Positions 17,726-27,527 are shown, numbered from the stretch's first letter. The stretch: 64,000 nt of DNA from Veillonellaceae bacterium (GCA_025992895.1 DAJPGA010000001.1:2177001-2241000), one strand, 5' to 3'. The notes: generated from the sequence alone by a model not told the origin. Program-made: numbers and translations.

Positions 17726-20059
17726 TTATTTCAACAATGCGTGTTCGAGGACATCCTGCACGTTCTTGACATAGACGAATTGCAGCTTGTCTCTGACGGA
17801 CTTCGGCAGTTCTTCGAGATCTCTCTTGTTCTTTTCCGGCAGCAGGATCTGCTTGATGCCGAATTCGTTGGCAGCCAGGACTTTTTCCTTGACGCCTCCG
17901 ATCGGGAGGACTTCGCCTGTCAGGGTGATTTCTCCGGTCATGGCGGTGTCGCCTCTGACTTTTCTGCCGGTGTAGGCAGATGCCATGGCGGTTGCCATCG
18001 TGATGCCTGCGGACGGGCCGTCTTTCGGTACGGCGCCTTCGGGCAGGTGGATGTGGGTGTCGAGGGTTTCATAGAAATCTTCCTTGAGTCCCAGGTCCTT
18101 TGCCTTGCTTCTGATGTAGGTGTACGCGGTTTCTGCGGATTCCTTCATGACGTCGCCCATCTGGCCTGTCAGGATCAGGTGGCCCTTGCCCTTGATGGTG
18201 ACGGCTTCGGTGTCGAGGACTTCGCCGCCTGCGACTGTCCATGCGAGGCCATTGACGCGGCCTACGGCATCCGGATGTTCTTCAGCAAGGGGCAGGAATT
18301 TAACCGGTCCCAGGTACTTGTCGAGTGTCTTGACGGTCAGAGGCGGGAGCTTGTCATCCTGGAGAACGATCTTCTTTCCTACCTTGCGGCAAAGGGCGCC
18401 GATCGTTCTTTCAAGGTTACGAACGCCTGCTTCTCTGGTGTATCCTGTGATGACTTTCTTCAGGAGCGCCGGGGTGAAGCGGATGTCGCTGTCCTTCAGG
18501 CCGTTTCTTTCTTTCTGTCTTGGCACGAGGTATTTCTTCGCGATTTCGAGCTTCTCCTCTTCCGTGTAGCCGGTGAGTTCGATGAGTTCCATACGGTCGA
18601 GCAGGGCTGCCGGGATGGTGGAGACGCTGTTCGCGGTCGCGAGGAAGAAAACCTTCGAGAAATCGAAGGGGATGTCGATGTAGTTATCATGGAAGGCTTT
18701 GTTCTGTTCCGGATCGAGTGCTTCGAGAAGCGCAGAAGCAGGATCGCCGCGGAAGTCAGAGCCGACCTTGTCGATTTCATCCAAGAGCATCAGCGGATTG
18801 TTGACGCCGACTTCTCCGATGGCTTCGATGAAGCGGCCCGGCATAGCGCCGATGTAGGTGCGGCGGTGGCCGCGGATTTCGGCTTCATCATGGATGCCGC
18901 CTAAGGAAATGCGGCAGTACTTTCTGTTCATCGCTCTCGCAATGGACTGCGCAAGCGATGTCTTGCCGACACCTGGCGGTCCTACGAAGCAGATGATCGG
19001 AGCTTTTGCTTCCGGTGCAAGGATGCGGACAGCGAGGTATTCAAGGATTCTTTCCTTGATCTTTTCCAGGCCGTAGTGGTCATGGTCGAGGACCTGCTGT
19101 GCTTTCTTGAGGTCGAGGGAATCCTTCGTTTCCTTGTCCCATGGCAGGGAGAATACCCAGTCCAGATAGTTTCTGGCCACAGCGGTCTCTGCCATCATCG
19201 GCGGCATGGATTCGAGGTGGTTGATTTCCTTCTCGAGTTTCTTCTTGTATTCTTCAGGAATGGCAGCATCGGCCAGTTTCTTCCGGTAGTCCTCTGCTTC
19301 CTGGTCCTGGCTGACGGTATCGCCCAAGCGGTCATGGATCGATTTGATCTTCTGCCTTAAGTAGTAGTCCTTCTGTTCCTTGTCCATCTTCTGGCGCACG
19401 TCAGAGCTGATCTCGGACTCAAGGTGCACGATCTCGATTTCCATGTCAAGGTAGCCCTGGACGAGCTTCAGGCGCGATGCGACGTCGGCTTCTTCAAGGA
19501 CCTTCTGTCTCTGCTGGGGTTTCAGGAGCAGCTGGGACGCAATGAAATCGGCGGTTTCACCGGGATCGGTGATGCTCTTCAGCTGTTCCATCTGGTCTTC
19601 AGGCAGGCCCTGCTTCGTGTTGTGGAGCCATTCGAAGAAGGACTTCAGGAGCGTTCTTCTGAAAGCTTCAGCGCGGAGTTCATCTTCCGACTTCACTTCT
19701 TCGATATCATCCACGTCAGCAGACAGGAAACGGTCGCCGCGGGTGACATTGAGGAGTCTGACGCGGGATACGCCTTCGACGAGCACGCGGATGAGGCCTC
19801 CCGGCATCTGGAGCATCTGTGTCACTTTGACGACAGTGCCGACGTCGTAAAGGTCGTCTTCCTGCGGTACTTCCACACGGGAATCCTTCTGCATGGCCAT
19901 GACGAGGTATCTTTCATCCTTGCCAGCAAAGCGCACGGCTTCGACGGATTCTTTTCTTCCGATGTCCAGGTTGACGGACATGCGGGGATAAATGACTATA
20001 TCTCTCAGAGCCACGACAGGGAGGTTGAGAGGCTGATTTTCGTTCTTTATTTCATCCAT
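17726..20059 (-). CDS. lon: ATP-dependent protease Lon
   Basis: 777 residues from the ATG at 20059, which has GGAGG eight bases upstream; an ATG five codons earlier overlaps that site. Domain order: N-terminal substrate-binding LON domain (about 1-200), coiled-coil region, AAA+ module with Walker [10 protein letters not shown] and Walker [10 protein letters not shown], then the C-terminal peptidase with the catalytic Ser in PKDGPSAGI and Lys in [10 protein letters not shown]. Degrades damaged and regulatory proteins. Part of the clpX-lon-engB gene order. Confidence 0.97.
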   Translation of the reverse strand: MDEIKNENQPLNLPVVALRDIVIYPRMSVNLDIGRKESVEAVRFAGKDERYLVMAMQKDSRVEVPQEDDLYDVGTVVKVTQMLQMPGGLIRVLVEGVSRVRLLNVTRGDRFLSADVDDIEEVKSEDELRAEAFRRTLLKSFFEWLHNTKQGLPEDQMEQLKSITDPGETADFIASQLLLKPQQRQKVLEEADVASRLKLVQGYLDMEIEIVHLESEISSDVRQKMDKEQKDYYLRQKIKSIHDRLGDTVSQDQEAEDYRKKLADAAIPEEYKKKLEKEINHLESMPPMMAETAVARNYLDWVFSLPWDKETKDSLDLKKAQQVLDHDHYGLEKIKERILEYLAVRILAPEAKAPIICFVGPPGVGKTSLAQSIARAMNRKYCRISLGGIHDEAEIRGHRRTYIGAMPGRFIEAIGEVGVNNPLMLLDEIDKVGSDFRGDPASALLEALDPEQNKAFHDNYIDIPFDFSKVFFLATANSVSTIPAALLDRMELIELTGYTEEEKLEIAKKYLVPRQKERNGLKDSDIRFTPALLKKVITGYTREAGVRNLERTIGALCRKVGKKIVLQDDKLPPLTVKTLDKYLGPVKFLPLAEEHPDAVGRVNGLAWTVAGGEVLDTEAVTIKGKGHLILTGQMGDVMKESAETAYTYIRSKAKDLGLKEDFYETLDTHIHLPEGAVPKDGPSAGITMATAMASAYTGRKVRGDTAMTGEITLTGEVLPIGGVKEKVLAANEFGIKQILLPEKNKRDLEELPKSVRDKLQFVYVKNVQDVLEHALLK

Positions 20060-20085
20060 AGATAGTTCCTCCATAATATATCTCT

Positions 20086-20095
20086 ATTGTATCAC
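20086..20095 (-). promoter_or_regulatory. Extended -10 promoter candidate for lon
   Basis: TGATACAAT on the minus strand, with the -10 hexamer TACAAT at 20086-20091, is an extended -10 element 27 bases before the lon start. No convincing -35 is seen. No CIRCE or CtsR-like operator was found next to it. Confidence 0.4.
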
Positions 20096-20175
20096 ATGAA
20101 AGGCCTAAAGCGTCTACTTTATAATTTAAAAACTTCGATATTTCAGTCTCTTCCCTCTCTGTTTCTACAGAAAGA

Positions 20176-20220
20176 GCCGGAGTCAAGTGGATTTCCCATT
20201 TGGCTCCGGCCTCCATGTGC
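20176..20220 (-). terminator. Terminator after clpX
   Basis: On the minus strand arms GCCGGAG and CTCCGGC extended by CAAATGG/CCACTTG (one mismatch) form a stem that is followed by TCTTTCTG. It lies between clpX and lon and would separate lon from upstream transcription. The U-tract is short, so termination may be partial. Confidence 0.6.
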
Positions 20221-20253
20221 TTTTATTTGGAATACGGCCCCTCAGGGCGCGGA

Positions 20254-21498
20254 TTATTCTTTTGTTCCGTCTTCCTTGATCAGGATCGGATCAGAATGCT
20301 TCAGTACGACGTCTTCGGTGACGATGCACTTCTTGACGTCCTTCATCCCCGGGATCTCATACATGACATGCTGCATGATCTTCTCGATGATGGCACGAAG
20401 TCCTCTGGCTCCGGTATTCCTGTCGATGGCCTGGCGGGCAATGGCGTGGATGGCGCCATCATCGAATTCCAGTTCGACATGATCCATGGCAAGGAGCTTC
20501 TGGTACTGTTTGACGAGTGCGTTCTTCGGTTCGGTGAGGATCCTGACGAGCGCATTTTCGTTCAGCGGATGCAGAGCCACGATGACCGGCAGACGGCCGA
20601 TGAATTCAGGGATGAGACCGAATTTCAGGAGGTCTTCCGGCTGGACCTGCTGCAGAAGTTCTGCCATGTCCTTGGAATCCTTCTTTTTGATATCAGCGCC
20701 GAATCCCATGACGCTCTTCGTCAGTCTTCTGTCGATGACTTTGTCGATGCCTGCAAAGGCGCCGCCGCAGATGAAGAGGATATTCGTCGTGTCGATCTGG
20801 ATCATTTCCTGGTTCGGATGCTTTCTGCCGCCCTGCGGAGGAACGCTTGCGACAGTGCCTTCCAGAATCTTCAGGAGTGCCTGCTGTACACCTTCACCGG
20901 AGACGTCTCTGGTGATGGACGGGTTTTCAGACTTTCTTGCGATTTTATCGATTTCATCGATGTAGACGATACCGCGTTCTGCCTTGTCGATATCATAGTC
21001 GGCAGCCTGGATGAGGCGCAGGAGAATGTTTTCGACGTCTTCGCCGACGTAGCCGGCTTCGGTCAGGGTCGTTGCATCGGAAATCGCAAAAGGAACATCC
21101 AGGAAACGCGCAAGCGTCTGGGCAAGGAGCGTCTTGCCGCTGCCTGTCGGCCCGAGCATGATGATGTTGGACTTCTGGAGTTCTACATCGTCGCCGGCGG
21201 ATTCATACTGGATTCTCTTGTAATGGTTGTATACGGCAACGGCCAGGGCGATCTTGGCATCGTCCTGTTCGATGACGTACTGATCCATGTACTTCTTGAT
21301 TTCTTCCGGAACAGGAAGCTTGAAGTGCGGGACGGACTTCTGCTTGTCTGCCTTCATTTCCTCTTTGAGGATGTTTTCGCACACTTCGATGCATTCATTG
21401 CAGATATAGACTCCCGGCCCTGCGATCAGTTTTTCCACTTCCTCGCCGGAACGTCCGCAGAAACTGCAGACCGGTGTTCCTTCATGTTTCTCGTTCAA
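20254..21498 (-). CDS. clpX: ATP-dependent Clp protease ATP-binding subunit ClpX
   Basis: 414 residues. The N-terminal zinc domain has CSFCGR and CNEC cysteine pairs (residues about 11-37). The AAA+ core has Walker A GPTGSGKT, the pore motif GYVGED, Walker [10 protein letters not shown] and the ClpP-docking loop around KSVMGFGAD. ClpX unfolds tagged proteins and feeds them to ClpP, whose gene is immediately upstream. The spacing of 12 bases points to one operon. Confidence 0.97.
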   Translation of the reverse strand: MNEKHEGTPVCSFCGRSGEEVEKLIAGPGVYICNECIEVCENILKEEMKADKQKSVPHFKLPVPEEIKKYMDQYVIEQDDAKIALAVAVYNHYKRIQYESAGDDVELQKSNIIMLGPTGSGKTLLAQTLARFLDVPFAISDATTLTEAGYVGEDVENILLRLIQAADYDIDKAERGIVYIDEIDKIARKSENPSITRDVSGEGVQQALLKILEGTVASVPPQGGRKHPNQEMIQIDTTNILFICGGAFAGIDKVIDRRLTKSVMGFGADIKKKDSKDMAELLQQVQPEDLLKFGLIPEFIGRLPVIVALHPLNENALVRILTEPKNALVKQYQKLLAMDHVELEFDDGAIHAIARQAIDRNTGARGLRAIIEKIMQHVMYEIPGMKDVKKCIVTEDVVLKHSDPILIKEDGTKE

Positions 21499-21510
21499 TG
21501 GGAGCCTCCC

Positions 21511-22116
21511 TTATTTCTTCGTTAATTCATCCAGCTCGTTTCTGGTAAGTACGCGGTCGATCAGGCCGTATTTCTGTGCCATGTCCGCGGTCATGAAGTT
21601 ATCCCTTTCGGTGTCGCGGCGGATCGTCTCGATCGGCTGTCCGCTGTGCTTGGAAAGGATGCCGTTCAGTTCATCGCGCAGGCGAAGGATTTCACGGGCA
21701 TGGATTTCGATTTCCGTAGCCTGGCCCTGTACGCCGCCCAGCGGCTGATGGATCATCACATTGGAGTGCGGGAGAGCGAAACGCTTGCCTGCGGCTCCGG
21801 CTGTGAGAAGGACGGCTGCCATGCTGGCGCAGGAGCCGATGCAGATGGTCGACACATCCGGGCGGATGTACTGCATGGTGTCATAAATAGCAAGGCCGGC
21901 AGTGACGACGCCTCCCAGGCTGTTGATATAGAGGTGAATGTCTTTCGACGGATCTTCAGCTTCCAGGAAAAGAAGCTGGGCAATGATGATGTTTGCCATA
22001 TGATCCTCGATCTGTCCGTCGAGGAAAATGATGCGGTCTTTCAAAAGACGGGAATAAATATCATAGGAACGTTCTCCCTGTGCGGTCTGTTCCACTACGA
22101 TCGGTACATAAGCCAT
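21511..22116 (-). CDS. clpP: ATP-dependent Clp protease proteolytic subunit ClpP
   Basis: 201 residues from [10 protein letters not shown]. The frame extends 14 codons upstream, but AAAGGA lies at the right distance from this ATG and the length then matches the family. The catalytic triad is visible: Ser98 in GSCASMA, His123 in VMIHQPLGG, and Asp172 in ERDNFM. It forms the barrel peptidase with ClpX. Confidence 0.97.
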   Translation of the reverse strand: MAYVPIVVEQTAQGERSYDIYSRLLKDRIIFLDGQIEDHMANIIIAQLLFLEAEDPSKDIHLYINSLGGVVTAGLAIYDTMQYIRPDVSTICIGSCASMAAVLLTAGAAGKRFALPHSNVMIHQPLGGVQGQATEIEIHAREILRLRDELNGILSKHSGQPIETIRRDTERDNFMTADMAQKYGLIDRVLTRNELDELTKK

Positions 22117-22291
22117 AAATAAACATCCTTTCTTTACTGAATGGCGCCAAAAGCGCATTCACATTCATGAATCATTCATTCCGCTCGCCCTTAAGGAGCG
22201 GCTTTTCCAGAAGAAAAGAAAATGAATGGAGTCGGATTCTAAGCTTTTCCCGCGGAAAACAGGGAATTCTCCCGTTTTCCATATGGGCGAA

Positions 22292-22318
22292 AGAGACGCC
22301 GGTCATCCCCGCGTCTCT
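22292..22318 (-). terminator. Terminator between tig and clpP
   Basis: On the minus strand AGAGACGC...GCGTCTCT is followed by TTC. A second smaller palindrome (CACCGGCTTGCCGGTG) lies at about 22325-22340. The 285-base tig-clpP gap otherwise shows no gene and no convincing clpP promoter. Confidence 0.55.
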
Positions 22319-22401
22319 TCCCCCGCACCGGCAAGCCGGTGTATTTCATGAAATTTCGGATACCGCAAAAGCGGCTCTTCTATATGCCTTCGGGCGAAGT
22401 C

Positions 22402-23916
22402 TTACTTGCTTTCAGCCTGGAGGATGGTTTCGATGATTTCAGCCTTTTTAGCTTTGGAATCCAGAGCGATGCCCTTTTCGGATGCATACTGCTTCAGATC
22501 TTTGACCGTCATGGCATTCAGTTCTGCTTCGCGGCTTTCTTCGACTGCCGGAGCTTCACCAGCGCCTTCGGTTGCTGCTTCTGCAGCTTCCTTGGCAGCG
22601 GTTTCTTCTGCTTTCTTGTCAGCTTCAGCCTTCTTGGCAGCGCCGTAAATGAATGCGGCAGCCTTCTTGCGGAGGACGGAGTTGACGAGCATACCTACAC
22701 GGTTTTCATCTCTGATGATCTTCATGACATCGTTGGGGTCTGCGTTGAACTGATGAGCCATGCTGTAAACTTCCATGGACAGATCTTCGTTTGTGACCTG
22801 GAGGTCTTCCTTGTCAGCGATAGCTTCAAGGACGAGGCCCTGTCTTACCTGTTCAGCAGCGGTAGCTTCATAGTTAGCGCGGAGCTGTGCTTCTGTCTGG
22901 CCCATTCTCTTGAGGTAGTCATCAAGGGACATGTTCTGGCCTTCGAGGTTCATCTTGATTTCTTCAACGATCTCGTCGATGCGCTGATCAACCATTTCAT
23001 GCGGGATATCTACTTTAGCGTTTGCGACAGCCTGGTTTACCAGTGCGTCGTGGTAAGCTTCTTCAGCCTGCTGGAGAGCCTGCAGCTGCATCTGCTGCTT
23101 CAGGCTTGCCTTCAGTTCGTCGATGGTTTCGAACTGGCTGACGGATTTAGCGAATTCGTCATTGATTTCCGGCAGCTGTTTGCGCTTTACATCATTGATA
23201 TGAACTTTAAATTCAGCTTCCTTGCCCTTCAGGGTGTCTACGAAGTAGTCTGCCGGGAATGTAACCTTGACATCTACATCGTCGCCTGCCTTGTGGCCTT
23301 CGAGCTGGTCTTCAAAACCTGGGATGAAGCTCTGGGAACCGATTTCCAGCGGATAGGTCTTGCCTTCGCCGCCTTCGAATGGTTCGCCGTCAACAAAGCC
23401 CTTGAAGTCGATGACAGCATAGTCGCCCTTCTTCAGGACTGCGCCGTCTTCAGCCTTTTCAAGTCTTGCGCTCTGTTCAGCGCCGCGCTTCAGCTGTTCC
23501 ATGACTTCATCGTCAGAGATTTCCGGCTGAGCGTGTTCTGCTTCCAGGCCCTTGTATTCGCCGAGTTCTACTTCCGGACGTTTAACGAAAGTAGCGGTGA
23601 ATGTAGCGCCTTCGGATTCAGAGAATGTGTCTTCCTTTACATCAGGAGTTGTGACAGGAATCAGTTTTTCCTGCTGCAGAGCTGCGTTCAGTGCGTCATT
23701 GATGACGATGTCCTTAGCTTCTGCTTCGACAGCTTCCTTACCGAAATGCATTTCAAGAATCTTGCGGCTTGCCTTGCCCTTGCGGAAGCCAGGGATCTTT
23801 ACCTGGTTGGCGATGCGAGCTACAGCGGTCTTGAAACCTTTCTGTACTGCTTCTGCCGGTACTTCCACATTCAGAGATACTTTGTGCTGGTCCAGTGCCT
23901 CTACCTTAACGTTCAT
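22402..23916 (-). CDS. tig: Trigger factor with C-terminal Rho-N/SAP-like extension
   Basis: 504 residues, against about 430 for a typical trigger factor. The N-terminal ribosome-binding domain has the signature GFRKGKAS, then an FKBP-type PPIase domain (about 155-240) and the helical chaperone domain up to about 425. An Ala/Glu-rich linker (about 425-467) then leads to a roughly 37-residue helical module, MTVKDLKQYASEKGIALD plus KKAEIIETIL, resembling the Rho N-terminal or SAP fold. Trigger factor binds L23 at the tunnel exit and folds nascent chains. First gene of the tig-clpP-clpX-lon-engB block. Confidence 0.95.
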   Translation of the reverse strand: MNVKVEALDQHKVSLNVEVPAEAVQKGFKTAVARIANQVKIPGFRKGKASRKILEMHFGKEAVEAEAKDIVINDALNAALQQEKLIPVTTPDVKEDTFSESEGATFTATFVKRPEVELGEYKGLEAEHAQPEISDDEVMEQLKRGAEQSARLEKAEDGAVLKKGDYAVIDFKGFVDGEPFEGGEGKTYPLEIGSQSFIPGFEDQLEGHKAGDDVDVKVTFPADYFVDTLKGKEAEFKVHINDVKRKQLPEINDEFAKSVSQFETIDELKASLKQQMQLQALQQAEEAYHDALVNQAVANAKVDIPHEMVDQRIDEIVEEIKMNLEGQNMSLDDYLKRMGQTEAQLRANYEATAAEQVRQGLVLEAIADKEDLQVTNEDLSMEVYSMAHQFNADPNDVMKIIRDENRVGMLVNSVLRKKAAAFIYGAAKKAEADKKAEETAAKEAAEAATEGAGEAPAVEESREAELNAMTVKDLKQYASEKGIALDSKAKKAEIIETILQAESK

Positions 23917-23935
23917 AAAAACTATTCCTCCTTAA

Positions 23936-23981
23936 GTCGGCTTTCCGACAAATTGATACCTACCACCGTCGGATGCCCGAC
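23936..23981 (-). repeat. Twin hairpins in the tig leader
   Basis: Two short palindromes GTCGG-(4)-CCGAC are at 23936-23949 and 23968-23981, 32 bases apart, each preceded on the minus strand by GGTATC(G/A)A(A/T)TTGTCGG. They lie in the 5' leader between the promoter and the tig ribosome site (AAGGAGG). A duplicated structured element of unknown purpose. Confidence 0.6.
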
Positions 23982-24031
23982 AATTCGATACCTTTTACAT
24001 GCTTTTTCGAGTATGCTAAATTGCAAGATAT

Positions 24032-24060
24032 ATTTTAACATAGCAAAGAAAAAAACACAA
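24032..24060 (-). promoter_or_regulatory. Promoter candidate for tig
   Basis: -35 TTGTGT (24055-24060), 17-base spacer, -10 TAAAAT (24032-24037), about 115 bases before the tig ATG. It would place both leader hairpins in the transcript. Confidence 0.5.
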
Positions 24061-24136
24061 ATCTTTATACAATCTTTTAAGGAGAAATGATGCGGGATGT
24101 CCGCCCGCCCGGCGCGGATGCTTCCGCCATCCTGCC

Positions 24137-24589
24137 TCAGCCGCCGATGTCCTTTGTGACCGGGCCGTTCAGGAGAGAAGCTCCCATGAAGGAAAGTGTC
24201 GGATAAAGCTTTTTCATGTCGGAAAGAGCCTTTGCCGCATCACTTCCGCCCGATGTGGCGAATAAGTATATTTCCTTGCCGGAAAGATCATTCGTCTCAA
24301 TGAAGGACTGGATGATCCTTGGCGCTGTGTACCACCAGATCGGGAAACCGATGTACACCCGGTCGTATCCGGAAAGATCGAAAGCGCCGCCTTCGATCGC
24401 CGGACGGCATTCTTCATCCGCCGACTCCATCGTCGAGCGGCTCTTCTTGTCCATCCAGTTGAGATCCCTGGATGTGTACTTTTCCTTCGGCACGATTTCC
24501 TTCAAATCAGCTCCTGCGATCTTTGCCAGAGCCTTCGCCTTTTCAGCCGTCGTGCCTGATGCCGAGAAATATGCCACAATTTTCTTCAT
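24137..24589 (-). CDS. Flavodoxin family protein
   Basis: 150 residues. The FMN phosphate-binding loop is near the start (YFSASGTTAEKAKALA) and the isoalloxazine-contacting motifs follow (YIGFPIWWYTAPRIIQSF, FATSGGSDAA). The flavodoxin_4-like subfamily includes short-chain reductases and electron carriers. It lies 59 bases downstream of a tetR gene in the same direction, so it is probably that repressor's target. Substrate or partner cannot be told from sequence. Confidence 0.85.
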   Translation of the reverse strand: MKKIVAYFSASGTTAEKAKALAKIAGADLKEIVPKEKYTSRDLNWMDKKSRSTMESADEECRPAIEGGAFDLSGYDRVYIGFPIWWYTAPRIIQSFIETNDLSGKEIYLFATSGGSDAAKALSDMKKLYPTLSFMGASLLNGPVTKDIGG

Positions 24590-24648
24590 GATGACTTCCT
24601 GCCTTTCTCCCTTGACCTATTATTATGATTCTAAAGACCAGGAAATGC

Positions 24649-25254
24649 TCAGCCGAGCAGCTTCCTGACACAAGCGTAGACAAGCTGCGCTGCTGTCACG
24701 CCGCGGCAGGGAATCCCCGCCCGCTGCATGGCCTCTTTCTGACGCTCCGTCGGATACACGTAGGGATAAATCCCGTACATGAAGGGAAGGAGCGTGTACA
24801 GGAAACCGATCCGCTCTTCCTCCGTCATCTGAGGGAAGAACTTCACGAGGCAGGCATTCAGGATTTCCATCACCTTCCGGATGACTTTCTTGTACTCCGT
24901 CAGGCGTTCGATCCTGCTGTGCTCCTCGATGTCGTAGAGATTCATGCACTGGATCCGGAAAAGCGTCTCGCGCCCTTCCGTCGAATGAGCCAGCGCGGCT
25001 GCGAATTCATCCTTCGTCATGTGGTCGTTCCCATGGAGGATTTCAAGAAGCGTGCGGCTCCACGCCTCGTACTCCTCCCGGAGGATTTCAAGGAAAATCT
25101 CCTCCTTGGAAACGAAGTAATTGTAGATCGACGGACGGGAAATGCTGATCTCGCAGCTGATCTCCTTCAGACTGATCTCCTGGTAACTCATCGTGCGGTA
25201 CAACTTACGGCAGGCCATCACGATCTCGATCGATCTTTCATTCGAATCCTTCAT
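24649..25254 (-). CDS. TetR/AcrR family transcriptional regulator
   Basis: 201 residues from the ATG at 25254, which has AGGAGG five bases upstream; 17 further in-frame codons upstream would place translation across the operator. The N-terminal HTH is visible (ISLKEISCEISISRPSIYNYF, about 30-50), with a helical ligand-binding C-terminus. Two perfect palindromic operators flank its promoter, so autorepression is very likely. The downstream flavodoxin is the likely co-regulated gene. Confidence 0.9.
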   Translation of the reverse strand: MKDSNERSIEIVMACRKLYRTMSYQEISLKEISCEISISRPSIYNYFVSKEEIFLEILREEYEAWSRTLLEILHGNDHMTKDEFAAALAHSTEGRETLFRIQCMNLYDIEEHSRIERLTEYKKVIRKVMEILNACLVKFFPQMTEEERIGFLYTLLPFMYGIYPYVYPTERQKEAMQRAGIPCRGVTAAQLVYACVRKLLG

Positions 25255-25299
25255 GATGCCTCCTGTCATGCAACGCGCTCTTAGAGCGAAAACATACGC

Positions 25300-25312
25300 T
25301 GACACTGTGTCA
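25300..25312. promoter_or_regulatory. TetR operator, promoter-distal copy
   Basis: Perfect 13-base palindrome TGACACTGTGTCA, between the -10 element and the tetR start. It is identical to the copy at 25335-25347; the centres are 35 bases apart. Confidence 0.75.
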
Positions 25313-25320
25313 ACAATTTA

Positions 25321-25352
25321 AGTATACCACCATCTGACACTGTGTCAATATA
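25321..25352 (-). promoter_or_regulatory. tetR promoter overlapping its operator
   Basis: TTGACA on the minus strand lies at 25343-25348, a 16-base spacer follows, and TATACT at 25321-25326. The -35 hexamer is part of the operator at 25335-25347, so repressor binding would block polymerase directly. Confidence 0.7.
25335..25347. promoter_or_regulatory. TetR operator, promoter-overlapping copy
   Basis: Second perfect copy of TGACACTGTGTCA, overlapping the -35 region of the tetR promoter. Confidence 0.75.
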
Positions 25353-25368
25353 TAAAATTGATTTTCTT

Positions 25369-26280
25369 CTATTTATCTGAAATACCCTCTCTCATGCGCT
25401 TTTCCTCCGCTGCTCTTTCTTCCTCATCCTTGAAAAAGCGGAAGAACGATTCTGCGACGCGGCTGACAATCTGCCCTCTCCTTTTTACAAGAGACAGGGA
25501 AGACGAGAGGTTCCTTTCAGAAAGGAAAGCCATCTCCAGATTCTTCCCCCAGGAAAGAATCGACTCAGGCACGATCGCGATCCCGATCCCGGCCTCGGCC
25601 CACTGGAGGCTCGTCCGTGCATCATCCGTCACGCAGTACACCTCAGGGACTGCCATTTCCTTTTCGAACTCATCCAGGATCAGCTTCTCCCAGCGCCGGT
25701 AAATGATGACCGGCTTTTTCTCAAGCGCCTTCAGCGTCAGATCGCCGTGCGTCCTTGGAAGGACGCCCCTTGCGGCAGCGACCGCCATCCTGTCCCTTCG
25801 GATTGTCACGCGCTCAAGACCGTACGATGGGAAAGGCGTACGAAGGACGGCCACGTCCACCTTGCCCTTACGGAGCATCTCCATCTGCTCATACGTATTT
25901 CCTTCAAAAAGTTTCACGTGCACATCCGGGAACTCCTTGTGGAAAAGACGGAGCTCGCGGTAAAGCTCCTCCGAGGCGCAGGAAGAGACAAGGCCCAGGC
26001 GGAGATTTCCCTTCTGCCCCGCGCGCATCGAGCCGATTTCTTCCTTCGCCACATTCTCCAGCTCCAGGATCTCCACCGCATAGCGGTAAAGCACCTCGCC
26101 TGCCTCCGTCAGTGTGACGTGCCTCGCCCCGCGGCGAAAAAGCTCAGCGCCCAGCTCATTTTCCAGAAGACGCATCTGGTTTGAAAGAGGCGGCTGCGAA
26201 ACGTGAAGGAGCTTTGCCGCTCCTGTGATCGTTCCTTCCTCAATAATTGCCACGAAGTATCTCAGCTGCTTGATATCCAT
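25369..26280 (-). CDS. LysR family transcriptional regulator
   Basis: 303 residues. The N-terminal winged HTH has GTITGAAKLLHVSQPPLSNQ (about 17-36), and the C-terminal periplasmic-binding-like effector domain spans about 90-290. It is transcribed away from the two-subunit chromate-type transporter, with about 120 bases between, so it probably controls that pair. The gap contains an AT-rich dyad (AAATATTTTAAATAT) of the kind LysR proteins bind. Confidence 0.92.
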   Translation of the reverse strand: MDIKQLRYFVAIIEEGTITGAAKLLHVSQPPLSNQMRLLENELGAELFRRGARHVTLTEAGEVLYRYAVEILELENVAKEEIGSMRAGQKGNLRLGLVSSCASEELYRELRLFHKEFPDVHVKLFEGNTYEQMEMLRKGKVDVAVLRTPFPSYGLERVTIRRDRMAVAAARGVLPRTHGDLTLKALEKKPVIIYRRWEKLILDEFEKEMAVPEVYCVTDDARTSLQWAEAGIGIAIVPESILSWGKNLEMAFLSERNLSSSLSLVKRRGQIVSRVAESFFRFFKDEEERAAEEKRMREGISDK

Positions 26281-26344
26281 GATCCATATCCCTTTCGTAT
26301 GGTTTCTAAAGAAATAAATATTTTAAATATGCTTCCTTACCTGC

Positions 26345-26350
26345 TATCAT
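26345..26350 (+). promoter_or_regulatory. Extended -10 promoter candidate for the chrA pair
   Basis: TGCTATCAT gives an extended -10 (TATCAT at 26345-26350), about 53 bases before the first chrA start. The -35 position (TTTAAA, 26322-26327) is weak, as expected for an activator-dependent LysR target. Confidence 0.4.
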
Positions 26351-26403
26351 ACAAGTATCAAAAAGAGAGCGCAACAACGCCCCGTCAGAAAGGACCGATC
26401 GAA

Positions 26404-26958
26404 ATGAAACTTCTGCTCGAACTTTTCCTTGTCTTTGCCAAATGCAGCGCCGTCACCTTCGGCGGAGGCTACGCCGTCCTGCCGATTCTCCAGAGAGAAA
26501 TCGTCGAAGACCGCCACTGGGCGACCGAAGACGACCTCATGGACTACTACGCCATCAGCCAGGTCACCCCAGGCATGATCGCCGTCAACGTCGCCACATT
26601 CATAGGCCTCAAACTCAAAGGCTTCTGGGGAGGCGTCTTTGCCACACTCGGCACCATCTTTCCCTCCATGGTCATCATCTCCATCATCGCCGTCTTCCTC
26701 ACCCAATTTGAAAACAACCCCATCGTCGTCCACTCCTTCGCCGGCATCCGCGCCTGCGTCTGCATCCTCATCCTCGATGCCGTCATCAAACTCGGGAAGA
26801 AATCCGTCAAAGACAAGGGCATGTTCTTCATCTTCCTTGCCATCCTCGCCCTGGCCCTCTTTGCCCCCTTCTCCCCCGTCATCTCCGTCCTCATCGCAGC
26901 CGCCGTCGGCTACTTCATGAAACCCTATGCCGATAAATCCATCAAAGGAGGCAAATGA
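26404..26958 (+). CDS. chrA: Chromate transporter family protein, subunit 1
   Basis: 184 residues from ATG 26404 with AAAGGA upstream; the longer open frame before it lacks a ribosome site. It is a single CHR domain with FGGGYAVLPILQREIV and QVTPGMIAVNVATFIG motifs and about five or six membrane segments. Short ChrA proteins work as pairs of half-size subunits, and the next gene is the partner. The family exports chromate, but sulfate or other anions are possible; the substrate is not shown by sequence. Confidence 0.85.
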   Translation: MKLLLELFLVFAKCSAVTFGGGYAVLPILQREIVEDRHWATEDDLMDYYAISQVTPGMIAVNVATFIGLKLKGFWGGVFATLGTIFPSMVIISIIAVFLTQFENNPIVVHSFAGIRACVCILILDAVIKLGKKSVKDKGMFFIFLAILALALFAPFSPVISVLIAAAVGYFMKPYADKSIKGGK

Positions 26959-27527
26959 AAATGACCATTTACCTGAGCCTCATCTGGGAATTCATCAAAA
27001 CAGGCCTCTTTGCCGTAGGCGGAGGACTCGCCGCCCTCCCCTTCATCACTGACATCGGCCAGCGCACAGGCTGGTACACCACATCCGACATCGCCAACAT
27101 GATCGCCGTCGCTGAATCCTGCCCCGGGCCCTTAGGCGTCAACATGGCCACCTACGCAGGCTACCTCACCACCGGCGTCCTAGGCGGAGTCACAGCCGTC
27201 ATCGCCTTCACCATCCCGGCCATCTTCATCATCACCGCCGTCAATTCCGTCCTCAACAAATTCAGAACCAGCCAGGCCGTAGCCCGCATCTTCTATGGCC
27301 TCCGGCCCGCCTCCACAGCCCTCATCGCAGCCGCTGAAATAGGCGTCGTCAAAGTAGCCCTCCTAAACATGGACACCTTCAAAACCACAGGATCCATCGC
27401 ATCCCTCTTCAACTGGAAATGCATCATCCTAGCCGCCATCGTCTACTACACCCTCGTCAAATTCAAAAAACACCCCTTCTTCTACATCATAGCCTCCGCC
27501 GCAGCCGGCATAGCATTTGGACTGTAG
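26955..27527 (+). CDS. chrA: Chromate transporter family protein, subunit 2
   Basis: 190 residues. The second CHR domain carries FAVGGGLAALPFI and ESCPGPLGVNMATYAGY. Its ATG overlaps the stop of subunit 1 (ATGA) and is preceded by GGAGG, so the two are coupled. Codons end overwhelmingly in C in both halves, giving a strongly pyrimidine-rich coding strand. Together with subunit 1 it would form a heterodimeric transporter in the inner membrane. Confidence 0.85.
   Translation: MKMTIYLSLIWEFIKTGLFAVGGGLAALPFITDIGQRTGWYTTSDIANMIAVAESCPGPLGVNMATYAGYLTTGVLGGVTAVIAFTIPAIFIITAVNSVLNKFRTSQAVARIFYGLRPASTALIAAAEIGVVKVALLNMDTFKTTGSIASLFNWKCIILAAIVYYTLVKFKKHPFFYIIASAAAGIAFGL

Noticed and set aside
26203..26403. 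Longer start for the first chrA gene
   Set aside because: The extension overlaps the start of the divergent lysR gene, lacks a ribosome site, and the ATG at 26404 matches the family N-terminus.
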